Part shown: positions 1-5,656 of the stretch, piece after piece
How the letters are laid out: every line of letters starts with the position of its first letter
Position numbering within the stretch: position 1 is the stretch's first letter
Source of the DNA: JANRKG01 sp033763635
GTDB lineage: Bacteria > Cyanobacteriota > Cyanobacteriia > GCF-001939115
Reading direction: 5' to 3'
Length of the DNA stretch: 7,464 bases
Assembly: GCA_033763635.1 (NCBI GenBank)
Contig: JANRKG010000201.1
Span: 1 to 7,464 of the forward strand
Notes under the pieces: generated by a model
The model's database searches: none
What the model was told of the DNA's origin: nothing
The model's input: only the letters and a program-made list of their open reading frames with translations
Program-made: the position numbers and the translations under genes

Positions 1-645
1 GTCATTATTGAGGTCATATCCTCCCATGACGAGAATTAATTCGTCCGCAGGGGCACGACCTCCGGGCGGATCAACAATAAGCAACCCGTACAACCCTTTA
101 CTGATATGACGTGTAACAGGCGCGATATGGCAATGGTAGGGATAGACTCCGTAGGGATCGGCATCAAACTCATAGACGGTCGTTTTACCATACCGAATCG
201 GCTTGATGCCATCCATCTCAGAAGGATGGATGCCATGAAAATGCAAACTATGGGACTGGGAATCTTGATTGTGGAAAATCACCCGTACCCGATCGCCCGA
301 TGAAACTCTAAACGTAGGGCCAGGAACGCGACCATTCAAGTTCCAACTGATGAAGGAAACAGCGGAATTGAGTTGCAGGGTGGTTCGGTTGGCTGTCACT
401 TCGAATTCCCGCACGGTGCGCCCATGCTCCTGCCGCACGGTGCCGTAGTCAAAGTCCCGCAAAATTTTCATGGGATCGAGAGACTTCTCTGGGAGGCGTT
501 TGCTGACTGGATGAGGTGGTCGGGGAGGCATCGCCAGCCCTCGTTGGGCTGCGATCGTCATCCCTGAAAGTCCTAATCCGGTTAATCCTACTTTGAGGAG
601 TTGTCGCCGTTGCCAAAATCCTGATTTTTCAGAGGGAGGGACCAT
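1..645 (-). CDS. Multicopper oxidase (two-domain laccase/nitrite-reductase-like), N-terminal 215 residues, cut by window edge
   Basis: Reading from an ATG at 645, the frame stays open to base 1, so only the N-terminal part is present. Residues 12-19 (QRRQLLKV) followed by a Gly/Leu stretch form a twin-arginine signal, so export across a membrane in folded form is predicted. The first cupredoxin domain follows: WNLNGRVPGPTFRV at 101-114, then SHSLHFHGIH at 131-140 and YHCHIAP at 170-176, with H180 after it. These match copper-ligand motifs of multicopper oxidases. H171-C172 shows that domain 1 carries a type 1 (blue) copper site. That is expected of two-domain enzymes (type A/C laccases, nitrite-reductase-like) and not of classical three-domain laccases, where the blue site is in the last domain. 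The substrate cannot be told from this fragment. The gene diverges from mgtE. The start choice is supported by the position of the Tat motif. Confidence 0.88.
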   Translation of the reverse strand, partial: MVPPSEKSGFWQRRQLLKVGLTGLGLSGMTIAAQRGLAMPPRPPHPVSKRLPEKSLDPMKILRDFDYGTVRQEHGRTVREFEVTANRTTLQLNSAVSFISWNLNGRVPGPTFRVSSGDRVRVIFHNQDSQSHSLHFHGIHPSEMDGIKPIRYGKTTVYEFDADPYGVYPYHCHIAPVTRHISKGLYGLLIVDPPGGRAPADELILVMGGYDLNND

Positions 646-770
646 GCACGGGATCGCCAAAAACTCAGTTACAGAATACCCTATTTTTGAGAATTGCTTG
701 CAATAAGTAAATTAAGGATTGTGTTCAAGTTGCATTTTTGCAAAAAATTTTCATAAAACTTTGATGGATA

Positions 771-793
771 CCCTTCCGGAAAGTCCCTTCCGG
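771..793. repeat. Two direct copies of CCCTTCCGG, 14 bp apart
   Basis: CCCTTCCGG occurs at 771-779 and again at 785-793. The first copy sits in the palindrome TTCCGGAA. The pair lies about 160 bp upstream of mgtE and about 130 bp upstream of the oxidase start, a plausible place for a regulator with two adjacent sites. The role is unknown and the repeat may be chance. Confidence 0.45.
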
Positions 794-939
794 GGTAGCA
801 TAATCTTAGCGGCCCTTATTGCCAGGACCGATGTTGAGTTGACACCATCTATGGGCAGTCATTCATCCCATTCCATCTTAATTATTTATCGTTAATCTTC
901 CTGGCCTGGTGGGCATGTCTTCCAGCGCGAGGAGGACTT

Positions 940-945
940 AGGAGG
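940..945 (+). promoter_or_regulatory. Strong Shine-Dalgarno of mgtE
   Basis: AGGAGG ends 4 bases before the ATG at 950 and fixes this start. A second purine-rich motif, GAGGAGG (929-935), lies just upstream, giving a tandem SD-like stretch. Confidence 0.8.
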
Positions 946-949
946 TTGT

Positions 950-2299
950 ATGCTCACTCAGGAAAACCGGGTTGCGCTAGCGGATATTGCTGACTTAAAT
1001 CAATTTAAAGTTGAACTGAATAATCTGCCGCCTGTTGATGTGGGGGAGTATATTGCTGACTTGCCACCAGAGCGTCAGGCTATTGCCTTTCGACTGCTCA
1101 ATAAAGACCAGGCAACGGATGTCTTCGAATACCTACCTTCCGAGGTGCAGGAAGCCCTGCTGGGTTCCCTCCACGACGCTCAGGTGATTCAGATTGTGGA
1201 TGCCATGCGTCCAGACGATCGCGCCGAACTGTTTGACGAACTCCCCGCCAGAGTGGTCAAGCGGCTCCTACAAAACCTCAGTCCAGAGGAACGTCACGCT
1301 ACTGCCACGCTTTTGGGCTATCCCGAAGGAACCGCAGGACGGGTGATGACAACGGAATATGTGCGGTTGAAGCAGGGGTTGACTATTGGGCAAGCTCTGG
1401 CACACATTCGTTTGACGGATCAGGATAAGGAAACGATTTACTATGCCTATGTCACGGATGAACAGCGCAAACTCGTTCAGGTAATTTCCTTGCGGCAACT
1501 GCTGTTTACGATCCCTGAGGTGCTGGTCAAAGATGTAGCAAGCGATCGGGTAATCAAGGTCCGAACGGAGATGACTCAGGAGGAAGTGGCGCAGGTAATG
1601 AAGCGCTACGATCTGATTGCCGTTCCCGTGGTCGATCGCGAGGATCGCTTAGTCGGCATCATCACGATCGATGATGTGGTGGACATTCTGGAAGAGGAAG
1701 CCACAGAGGACATTCAAAAAATCGCAGGGGTCAGTGGTGGGGATGAAGCCGCGCTCTCGCCCCCCCATGTGACGATTCGCAAACGGCTTCCCTGGCTCCT
1801 GGGAAACATCGGCCTCTATATTGGGGCTGCGAGTGCGATTGCGCCCTTCCAGGGGGTGATTTCTCTGGTGCCCGTCTTAGCGGTGATCATGCCCATTTTG
1901 TCGAATACCAGCGGCAATGTGGCGATTCAAGCCCTTTCTGTTACCGTTCGAGGGTTGGGCATCGGGGAAGTAACCCCAGACGATACGCTGAAGATCCTGA
2001 GAAAAGAAGTGCTGGCAGGGTTGGGAACTGCGCTCTCGCTAGGATTAGCGCTGGGAGTGCTTTCCCTCATTTGGTCTTCTCCGGCAGAACGGTGGGTGGC
2101 AATTGTTGCCTCTCTGGTGATGGCTGTCAATGTCCTGGTGGCTGCGACGATCGGTACGCTACTGCCGATGGGATTGAAGCGAATTCACCTGGACCCTGCC
2201 CTGATCAGTGGTCCTTTGCTCACTACGATGCTGGATGCGGTTGGCTTCTTCACATTTTTGTCCCTGGTTTCCGTTGCCTTGCGGCTTTGGGGACAATAA
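950..2299 (+). CDS. mgtE: Magnesium transporter/channel MgtE
   Basis: This is a full-length 449-residue MgtE, an inner-membrane homodimeric Mg2+ channel gated by cytosolic Mg2+. The order is canonical: the MgtE-N helical superhelix at about 30-130, a CBS pair at about 131-255 (RVMTTEYVRL opens CBS1 and VPVVDREDRLVGIITIDDVVDIL at about 225-247 is CBS2), the plug helix to about 275, then five membrane helices to the end. Acidic residues that bind regulatory Mg2+ in the family are abundant in the N domain, CBS2 and plug regions. The TM5 motif DPALISGPLLTTMLDAVG (415-432) keeps the pore aspartate D429. The usual TM2 signature GGNAG..Q is altered to TSGNVAIQ at 320-327, keeping N323 and Q327. The start is set by the AGGAGG SD. 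The gene is probably monocistronic: divergent from the oxidase and convergent with the peroxidase. Mg2+ supply fits a chlorophyll-making cell. Confidence 0.96.
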   Translation: MLTQENRVALADIADLNQFKVELNNLPPVDVGEYIADLPPERQAIAFRLLNKDQATDVFEYLPSEVQEALLGSLHDAQVIQIVDAMRPDDRAELFDELPARVVKRLLQNLSPEERHATATLLGYPEGTAGRVMTTEYVRLKQGLTIGQALAHIRLTDQDKETIYYAYVTDEQRKLVQVISLRQLLFTIPEVLVKDVASDRVIKVRTEMTQEEVAQVMKRYDLIAVPVVDREDRLVGIITIDDVVDILEEEATEDIQKIAGVSGGDEAALSPPHVTIRKRLPWLLGNIGLYIGAASAIAPFQGVISLVPVLAVIMPILSNTSGNVAIQALSVTVRGLGIGEVTPDDTLKILRKEVLAGLGTALSLGLALGVLSLIWSSPAERWVAIVASLVMAVNVLVAATIGTLLPMGLKRIHLDPALISGPLLTTMLDAVGFFTFLSLVSVALRLWGQ

Positions 2300-2314
2300 G
2301 GGACATTCATTCTG

Positions 2315-2353
2315 CTCTAATAGGGACAGTTGAGAAAAGTATCCCTATTAGAG
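2315..2353. terminator. Perfect 12-bp hairpin between convergent genes (possible bidirectional terminator)
   Basis: CTCTAATAGGGA (2315-2326) and TCCCTATTAGAG (2342-2353) are exact inverted repeats with a 15-base loop. The hairpin fills the 61-bp gap between the stop codons of mgtE and the peroxidase gene. Neither side has a clean U-tract, so it is not a textbook intrinsic terminator. It may act as a two-way transcription barrier or protect both 3' ends. Confidence 0.6.
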
Positions 2354-2360
2354 GAAATAA

Positions 2361-2840
2361 TTAGCCTAAAAGAGCCGCTACATCTTTAGCAATGCTCTCC
2401 GGGCTATCCATTGAGCTATAGCGCTTCACCACGTTTCCCGTGCGATCGACGAGAAACTTGGTAAAGTTCCACTTGATGGCTTCCGTTCCAAATAATCCCT
2501 TCTGGGATGATTTGAGATACTGGTAGAGGGGATGGGTCTTGTCCCCATTCACATCAATCTTGGCAAACAGGGGAAATGTAACATTGTAGGTGCGGGAGCA
2601 AAAACTTTGAATTTCTGCTTCCGTTCCCGGTTCTTGTGCCCCAAATTGGTTACAGGGAAATCCTAGAATCGTAAATCCCTTGTCCTGATACTGCCGATAG
2701 AGGGCTTCTAACCCCGCATACTGGGGGGTAAATCCACACTGACTGGCGACATTCACAATCAAGAGAACCTGGCCTTGATAGGTATCCAGGGTTTGGGGCT
2801 TCCCATCGATTGTGGTGACTTGCAAGCTATACAGACTCAT
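2361..2840 (-). CDS. gpx: Glutathione peroxidase family thiol peroxidase
   Basis: This 159-residue protein has the normal length for bacterial GPx/BsaA-type enzymes, which reduce H2O2 and lipid hydroperoxides in the cytoplasm. The three family signatures are present: NVASQCGFT with the peroxidatic cysteine C35, FPCNQFGAQEPG at 61-72 with the catalytic glutamine Q69, and KWNFTKFLVD at 123-132 giving W124 and N125. The active-site residue is Cys, not selenocysteine. C81 in FCSRTYNVTFP matches the resolving cysteine of thioredoxin-dependent plant and yeast GPx enzymes, so thioredoxin or a similar donor is more likely than glutathione as reductant (inference; cyanobacterial GPx-like enzymes are known that do not use glutathione). 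No signal peptide is present. The gene stands alone, convergent with mgtE and with IS remnants upstream. The start lies next to a GGCGATCGG motif, and no strong SD is seen. Confidence 0.93.
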   Translation of the reverse strand: MSLYSLQVTTIDGKPQTLDTYQGQVLLIVNVASQCGFTPQYAGLEALYRQYQDKGFTILGFPCNQFGAQEPGTEAEIQSFCSRTYNVTFPLFAKIDVNGDKTHPLYQYLKSSQKGLFGTEAIKWNFTKFLVDRTGNVVKRYSSMDSPESIAKDVAALLG

Positions 2841-2962
2841 AGGCGATCGGTTTGTTTAGGGTTCATCTAACTTAACTGAGATCTTGCACCATTCTCAATA
2901 AGGGTTGCCAAAGGAGCCAAAATCTACAAGAAAGGGCGTAGGAAAAAAATCAGAAGACGGTT

Positions 2963-3120
2963 ATGCAAACCATCCTGCAACACGTCCAAAGGCTAGTGTA
3001 TAGCCTCCTTTGCTTAATGCCTAGTGCCTATCAAAAAGCCAGCCTCAAGGCTTTACTGGGGCTGTTTTTGGACGTGCAAGGCCAAGTGGTGATTGTGCAA
3101 GCCGATACCGAGTTTGGCAC
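2963..3120 (+). pseudogene. Remnant of a transposase (N-terminal piece plus probable DDE-core piece)
   Basis: The plus-strand frame from an ATG at 2963 begins with a stretch (LMPSAYQKASLKALLGLFLDVQG, about residues 18-40) that resembles the N-terminus of transposases common in cyanobacteria, judged from memory of that family. The match stops near base 3083. The next residues, VVIVQADTEFGT (about 41-52, bases 3083-3118), look like the segment around a catalytic Asp in the middle of such a transposase, which would mean a large internal deletion. After about 3120 the frame is only the antisense of the zinc-ribbon remnant. A full enzyme would be several hundred residues, so this is certainly non-functional. 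The upstream sequence near 2882-2905 (TTGCACCATTCTCAATAAGG) could be the old left terminal region, but no inverted partner is visible in the window. Confidence 0.55.
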
Positions 3121-3222
3121 GATGAATGTTTGCTGGCAGTTCGGGCAGCGATAGCGCTGACTCCCTTTACTGGTTTTGCCATGACGATGAGTTTGCGGAT
3201 GTTCGCAGAAGGGACATTTCAT
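3031..3222 (-). pseudogene. Truncated zinc-ribbon transposase N-terminus (InsA/IS1-like)
   Basis: The 63-residue frame starts MKCPFCEHPQTHRHGKTSKG and continues to RYRCPNCQQTF at residues 24-34. C3, C6, C26 and C29 form a CxxC...CxxC zinc ribbon with a basic linker, as in the N-terminal DNA-binding domain of IS1-type InsA proteins. Family-like sequence ends at about residue 34 (base 3121). The remaining 29 residues are merely the antisense of the other transposase remnant, so the catalytic part is gone. Its ATG overlaps the TGA of the upstream gene (ATGA, 3219-3222), so translation by coupling is possible. A short DNA-binding peptide could in principle still be made, but a dead fragment is the simpler reading. 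Confidence 0.65.
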
Positions 3223-3285
3223 GGGTCAACTTCCTGATGGTTAAGCTCCCATTTTACCAAACCCACACTTCCTTGTTGCACGACC
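3121..3285 (-). mobile_element. Probable left end of an IS1-like insertion sequence (remnant)
   Basis: Upstream of the zinc-ribbon ATG, the minus strand starts GGTCGTGCAACAAGG at 3285. This opens GGT..TG like IS1 termini and lies 63 bases before the ATG, close to the insA leader length of IS1. I infer that it is the outer end of the element. The other end and the insB part are missing, having been replaced at about 3121 by the antisense transposase fragment. The exact boundary is inferred, not proven. Confidence 0.4.
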
Positions 3286-3644
3286 GTTCGCTTTGGGTCA
3301 ACGACCTTAACTCCAGTGATGTAAAGAGTATCGTCTGCTAATTCCTTTGCCATCATGGGAATCAGTGTTTTCATATTGGTTTTGTAATTGTGTTGCCAAA
3401 ATTCTGATAGCTTTGCTCTAGCCACTTCGTTTATTAGCACTGTTTTGTCTGCCATGATGAGCACCATTGCCACATGTCCAGAATTTTCTGTGACTGCAAA
3501 TACGAAGTCATCTCGGTCTGCTTTCAACCCGTCGTACCAATAGTCGATATGCTCCTCTAGCTCATATTCATAGAGCGATTGTGCCATTTCGCCTTCCTCA
3601 AGCAAAGCTTTGCGGAGAAGCATTGCAATTTGTTTGCTCTTCAT
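3219..3644 (-). CDS. Uncharacterised 141-residue protein, C-terminus probably replaced by IS sequence
   Basis: I choose the ATG at 3644 because GGAGG lies 10 bases upstream. An earlier in-frame ATG at 3716 would add 24 Cys/Arg-rich residues and overlap the Uma2 gene. The product (MKSKQIAMLLRKALLEEGEM...) is soluble and acidic. Residues 1-45 are helical and charged, including an EYELEEHIDYWYDGLKADRDD stretch. The segment FVFAVTENSGHVAMVLIMADKTVLIN at about 48-72 looks like paired beta strands. Residues 78-104 are again helical, followed by TLYITGVKVVD at 106-116. There are no catalytic motifs I recognise and no membrane segment. It resembles hypothetical proteins found in cyanobacteria, but I cannot name a function. 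Residues from about 121 to the stop fall in the inferred IS end, so the native C-terminus was probably shorter. It lies 34 bp downstream of the Uma2 gene on the same strand and is likely cotranscribed with it. Confidence 0.7.
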   Translation of the reverse strand: MKSKQIAMLLRKALLEEGEMAQSLYEYELEEHIDYWYDGLKADRDDFVFAVTENSGHVAMVLIMADKTVLINEVARAKLSEFWQHNYKTNMKTLIPMMAKELADDTLYITGVKVVDPKRTVVQQGSVGLVKWELNHQEVDP

Positions 3645-3654
3645 TTTCTTTTGT

Positions 3655-3659
3655 CCTCC
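3655..3659 (-). promoter_or_regulatory. Shine-Dalgarno deciding the start at 3644
   Basis: GGAGG on the minus strand, 10 bases before the ATG at 3644. No comparable motif precedes the alternative ATG at 3716, so the shorter form is preferred. Confidence 0.6.
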
Positions 3660-3678
3660 ATTACAGCGATCGCACCTC

Positions 3679-4386
3679 TTATTTTCCTCTCTCCAACCGC
3701 TCCACAAATGCCTCATGCTCCGGCGATCGCGACCCTTCTTGCAACACCTCCAACACCCGCGCCATTTGGTTACTTAGCAACGCATCCACGGCTAACCATA
3801 ACCCCGGAAACACGCGACTGTGAATGATGCCATCGGAATCAGGAGAGAGTAACTGATACTCTCCATCTGTCAGCCAAAACCACTCCAATTGGTTGTCATA
3901 GGATTGCCAGATCACATATTCCAGCACCCCACTGCGACGATAGACCTGCTTCTTGCTTCCGGTATCAATGGCGGCACTGCTGGCAGCAATTTCCACAATT
4001 AGTTCTGGTGATCCTTCAATGTAACCATCAGGGCTGATACGGGTTTGCCCACCCGAATTTGCTTCAATAAACAGCACAGCATCCGGTTGCGGCTCATTAT
4101 CCAAATCCAGTCTGACCGTTGGTGCATCGCTCAAATCTACTCCCGGAGTCATCGCCTGATAGACCCCCAGCCATGTCATGACTCGACTGTGAGGCTTACC
4201 ATGCTGCTCATGCCGTAAGGGAGATGCCACGTACACAATTCCTTCAATCAATTCTGCTTTTTTGATGTAGGGAGATGCCGCATATCGTCGCTCAAATTCA
4301 GGGCGAGTCAGGCGATCGCCACTTTGCAAGGGCGGGTAGTTCTGCCCTTGATTGGGTTGCGTTTGAGGCGAGTATTCGCGAACCAT
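3679..4386 (-). CDS. Uma2-family (DUF820) PD-(D/E)XK nuclease-like protein
   Basis: This 235-residue protein matches the Uma2/DUF820 family, which is greatly expanded in cyanobacteria and has a restriction-endonuclease-like fold; the cellular role of most members is unknown. Visible family marks are AELIEGIVYVASP (44-56) with E48, EPQPDAVLF (98-106) with the putative metal-binding D102, PELIVEIAASS (127-137) with E132, then K145/K146 before YRRSGVLEYVIW (149-160). The D...E...K set is complete, so nuclease activity is possible. The N-terminal ~20 residues are Gln/Pro-rich and probably disordered. No strong SD precedes the ATG at 4386. The gene diverges from the COG0523 GTPase and shares its spacer, so the Fur/Zur-like box could affect it too. 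The small uncharacterised gene follows 34 bp downstream. Confidence 0.9.
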   Translation of the reverse strand: MVREYSPQTQPNQGQNYPPLQSGDRLTRPEFERRYAASPYIKKAELIEGIVYVASPLRHEQHGKPHSRVMTWLGVYQAMTPGVDLSDAPTVRLDLDNEPQPDAVLFIEANSGGQTRISPDGYIEGSPELIVEIAASSAAIDTGSKKQVYRRSGVLEYVIWQSYDNQLEWFWLTDGEYQLLSPDSDGIIHSRVFPGLWLAVDALLSNQMARVLEVLQEGSRSPEHEAFVERLERGK

Positions 4387-4470
4387 ATGCCATTCTCAAA
4401 AATCGCTGCATACCGTTCACTGTAGCAAATCTCTGTTTTGCAAGAGAGCTTTAGCTTTCACCTGTTATCC

Positions 4471-4476
4471 TATAAA
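4471..4476 (+). promoter_or_regulatory. Probable -10 box of the COG0523 gene
   Basis: TATAAA sits directly against the palindromic box at 4474-4496, about 85 bp before the ATG at 4562. A -35 element is not obvious; weak candidates lie around 4448-4455. Overlap of the -10 and transcription start region with the box fits repression by a Fur-family protein. Confidence 0.5.
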
Positions 4477-4496
4477 ATGAGAATGATTATCGTTTT
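4474..4496. promoter_or_regulatory. Fur/Zur-type operator upstream of the COG0523 GTPase
   Basis: This is a 23-bp imperfect palindrome centred on base 4485, with 18 of 22 non-central positions symmetric. Its core is TGAGAATGATTATCGTT (4478-4494). It resembles the GATAATGATTATC-type boxes of the Fur superfamily, and cyanobacterial Zur boxes have the same AT-rich 7-1-7 form. Because the downstream gene is a COG0523 protein with a His-rich loop, Zur is the likelier regulator than Fur. Established knowledge: cyanobacterial Zur represses COG0523 genes and derepresses them under zinc shortage. Confidence 0.75.
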
Positions 4497-4561
4497 AGCA
4501 ATTGTTAAGTCCTGCTACGTGATCGACCACTGTCCCTATCAGCCGTTCATAGGAAAAAGTC

Positions 4562-5611
4562 ATGGTTTCTAGTCAAGCATCCTTACACATTCCTAAGCGA
4601 GGAATGCCAGTAACCATCATCACTGGATTTTTAGGCAGTGGGAAAACGACCTTACTCAACCAGATCCTTAAGAATCGGCAGGATCTCAAAGTTGCGGTGC
4701 TGGTGAACGAGTTTGGCGATATTGATATTGACAGCCAACTGCTGATGTCGATCGATGAAGATATGGTGCAACTTAGCAATGGCTGTATCTGCTGCACCAT
4801 CAATGAGAATCTAGTCGATGCGGTGTACAAAGTTTTGGAACGGGAAGAGTCGATCGATTATCTGGTGATTGAAACAACAGGAATTGCCGACCCACTTCCC
4901 ATCATGCTGACCTTTCTGGGCACAGAACTACGGGATCTGACACGATTAGACTCAATCTTGACTCTGGTTGATGTAGAAACCTTCACACCAGACCATTTTG
5001 ATAGCGATGCTGCACTCAATCAAATTGTTTACGGGGATATCCTGCTGCTTAACAAAACAGATCTAGCACCTGTGGAACAGGTAGCTCAGTTGGAGCAGTA
5101 TATTCATAGCCTAAAACAGGGAGCCAGACTAATTCGATGTCAACGAGGAGAGGTTCCCTTACCGTTGATTTTAGATGTTGGCTATAACGATCCAGGACAC
5201 TATGCAGACTTATTGAATCAATCAGAGACGAAACATACTCATCATCATCATGAGCATCACCATGAACATCATGAGCATCACCATCACCACTCCAAGCATT
5301 TAGAGAATGATGGATTTATATCAGTGTCATTCGTCAGCGATCGCCCCTTTTCGCTCACAAAATTTCAAAATTTCCTCGATCAGCTTCCCGCCAATGTCTT
5401 TCGTGGCAAGGGCATTCTCTGGTTTCAGGAAAGCCAGATGAAACACATCTTTCAACTGAGTGGGAAGCGATGTAGCCTGGAGGTGGAATCCTGGACAACC
5501 CCACCCAATAATCAAATCGTACTGATTGGACGGAATCTTAACCCGGAACAGTTGCGGCAAGAGTTAGCACAGTGCCAGGAGTTTGAGCCAACGAAGTTGA
5601 GTTTCCGCTAA
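4562..5611 (+). CDS. COG0523 (CobW/ZNG1-type) GTPase, putative zinc metallochaperone
   Basis: This 349-residue G3E-family P-loop GTPase shows the Walker A GFLGSGKTT (22-30), VNEFG (49-53), the metal-binding CxCC motif NGCICCTI (73-80; C75, C77, C78), ETTG (104-107) and the guanine-specificity motif NKTD (164-167). From 225 to 246 it carries a His-rich loop with 16 His among 22 residues, then the CobW C-terminal domain at about 252-338. This group delivers Zn2+ to client proteins using GTP; cobalamin-pathway CobW itself is less likely, given the Fur/Zur-like box upstream and no cobalamin gene nearby. An AGGA motif 7 bases before the ATG at 4562 supports this start, although M15 just ahead of the P-loop is also possible. 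The alpha/beta-hydrolase pseudogene follows 45 bp downstream and was probably in the same operon. The client protein cannot be told from this window. Confidence 0.92.
   Translation: MVSSQASLHIPKRGMPVTIITGFLGSGKTTLLNQILKNRQDLKVAVLVNEFGDIDIDSQLLMSIDEDMVQLSNGCICCTINENLVDAVYKVLEREESIDYLVIETTGIADPLPIMLTFLGTELRDLTRLDSILTLVDVETFTPDHFDSDAALNQIVYGDILLLNKTDLAPVEQVAQLEQYIHSLKQGARLIRCQRGEVPLPLILDVGYNDPGHYADLLNQSETKHTHHHHEHHHEHHEHHHHHSKHLENDGFISVSFVSDRPFSLTKFQNFLDQLPANVFRGKGILWFQESQMKHIFQLSGKRCSLEVESWTTPPNNQIVLIGRNLNPEQLRQELAQCQEFEPTKLSFR
5246..5287 (+). repeat. Tandem 21-bp repeat coding for the His-rich loop
   Basis: The unit CATCATGAGCATCACCATGAA at 5246-5266 is followed at 5267 by a second copy identical for its first 18 bases. 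Flanking CAT and CAC codons extend the run. The loop has evidently grown by in-frame repeat expansion (HHEHHHE units), so its length may vary between strains. Confidence 0.85.
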
Positions 5612-5656
5612 ACACGGCATTCAATATTCTCGATTAGCAATGTATGAGGTGTAACC

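Larger units (their letters stand above)
646..949. promoter_or_regulatory. Divergent spacer between multicopper oxidase and mgtE
   Basis: This 304-bp AT-rich spacer must hold promoters for both flanking genes. A TTGACA hexamer lies at 839-844 on the plus strand, but no good -10 box follows at 16-18 bp, so I do not call a promoter with confidence. Two small inverted repeats are visible: ATTGC-TT-GCAAT near 693-704 and TTGCA-TTTT-TGCAA near 730-743. I see no M-box or other recognisable magnesium riboswitch, and no coding frame. Confidence 0.4.

Noticed and set aside
839..867. Sigma-70 promoter with TTGACA for mgtE
   Set aside because: The -35 match is perfect, but the bases at the -10 distance (ATTCAT/TTCATC) are poor, so it is mentioned only within the spacer entry.
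646..949. Magnesium riboswitch (M-box) ahead of mgtE
   Set aside because: No long conserved multi-stem leader or terminator/antiterminator pair is visible in the leader.
2071..2364. 97-codon plus-strand frame overlapping the end of mgtE
   Set aside because: It is an out-of-frame shadow of the well-supported mgtE reading frame, and its product resembles no family.
2884..2905. Left terminal inverted repeat of the plus-strand IS
   Set aside because: The sequence looks IS-end-like, but no inverted partner exists in the window, so no boundary can be fixed.
3645..3716. N-terminal extension of the small uncharacterised protein (ATG at 3716)
   Set aside because: It would overlap the Uma2 gene, it adds Cys/Arg-rich residues of low-complexity shadow type, and a GGAGG motif supports the ATG at 3644.
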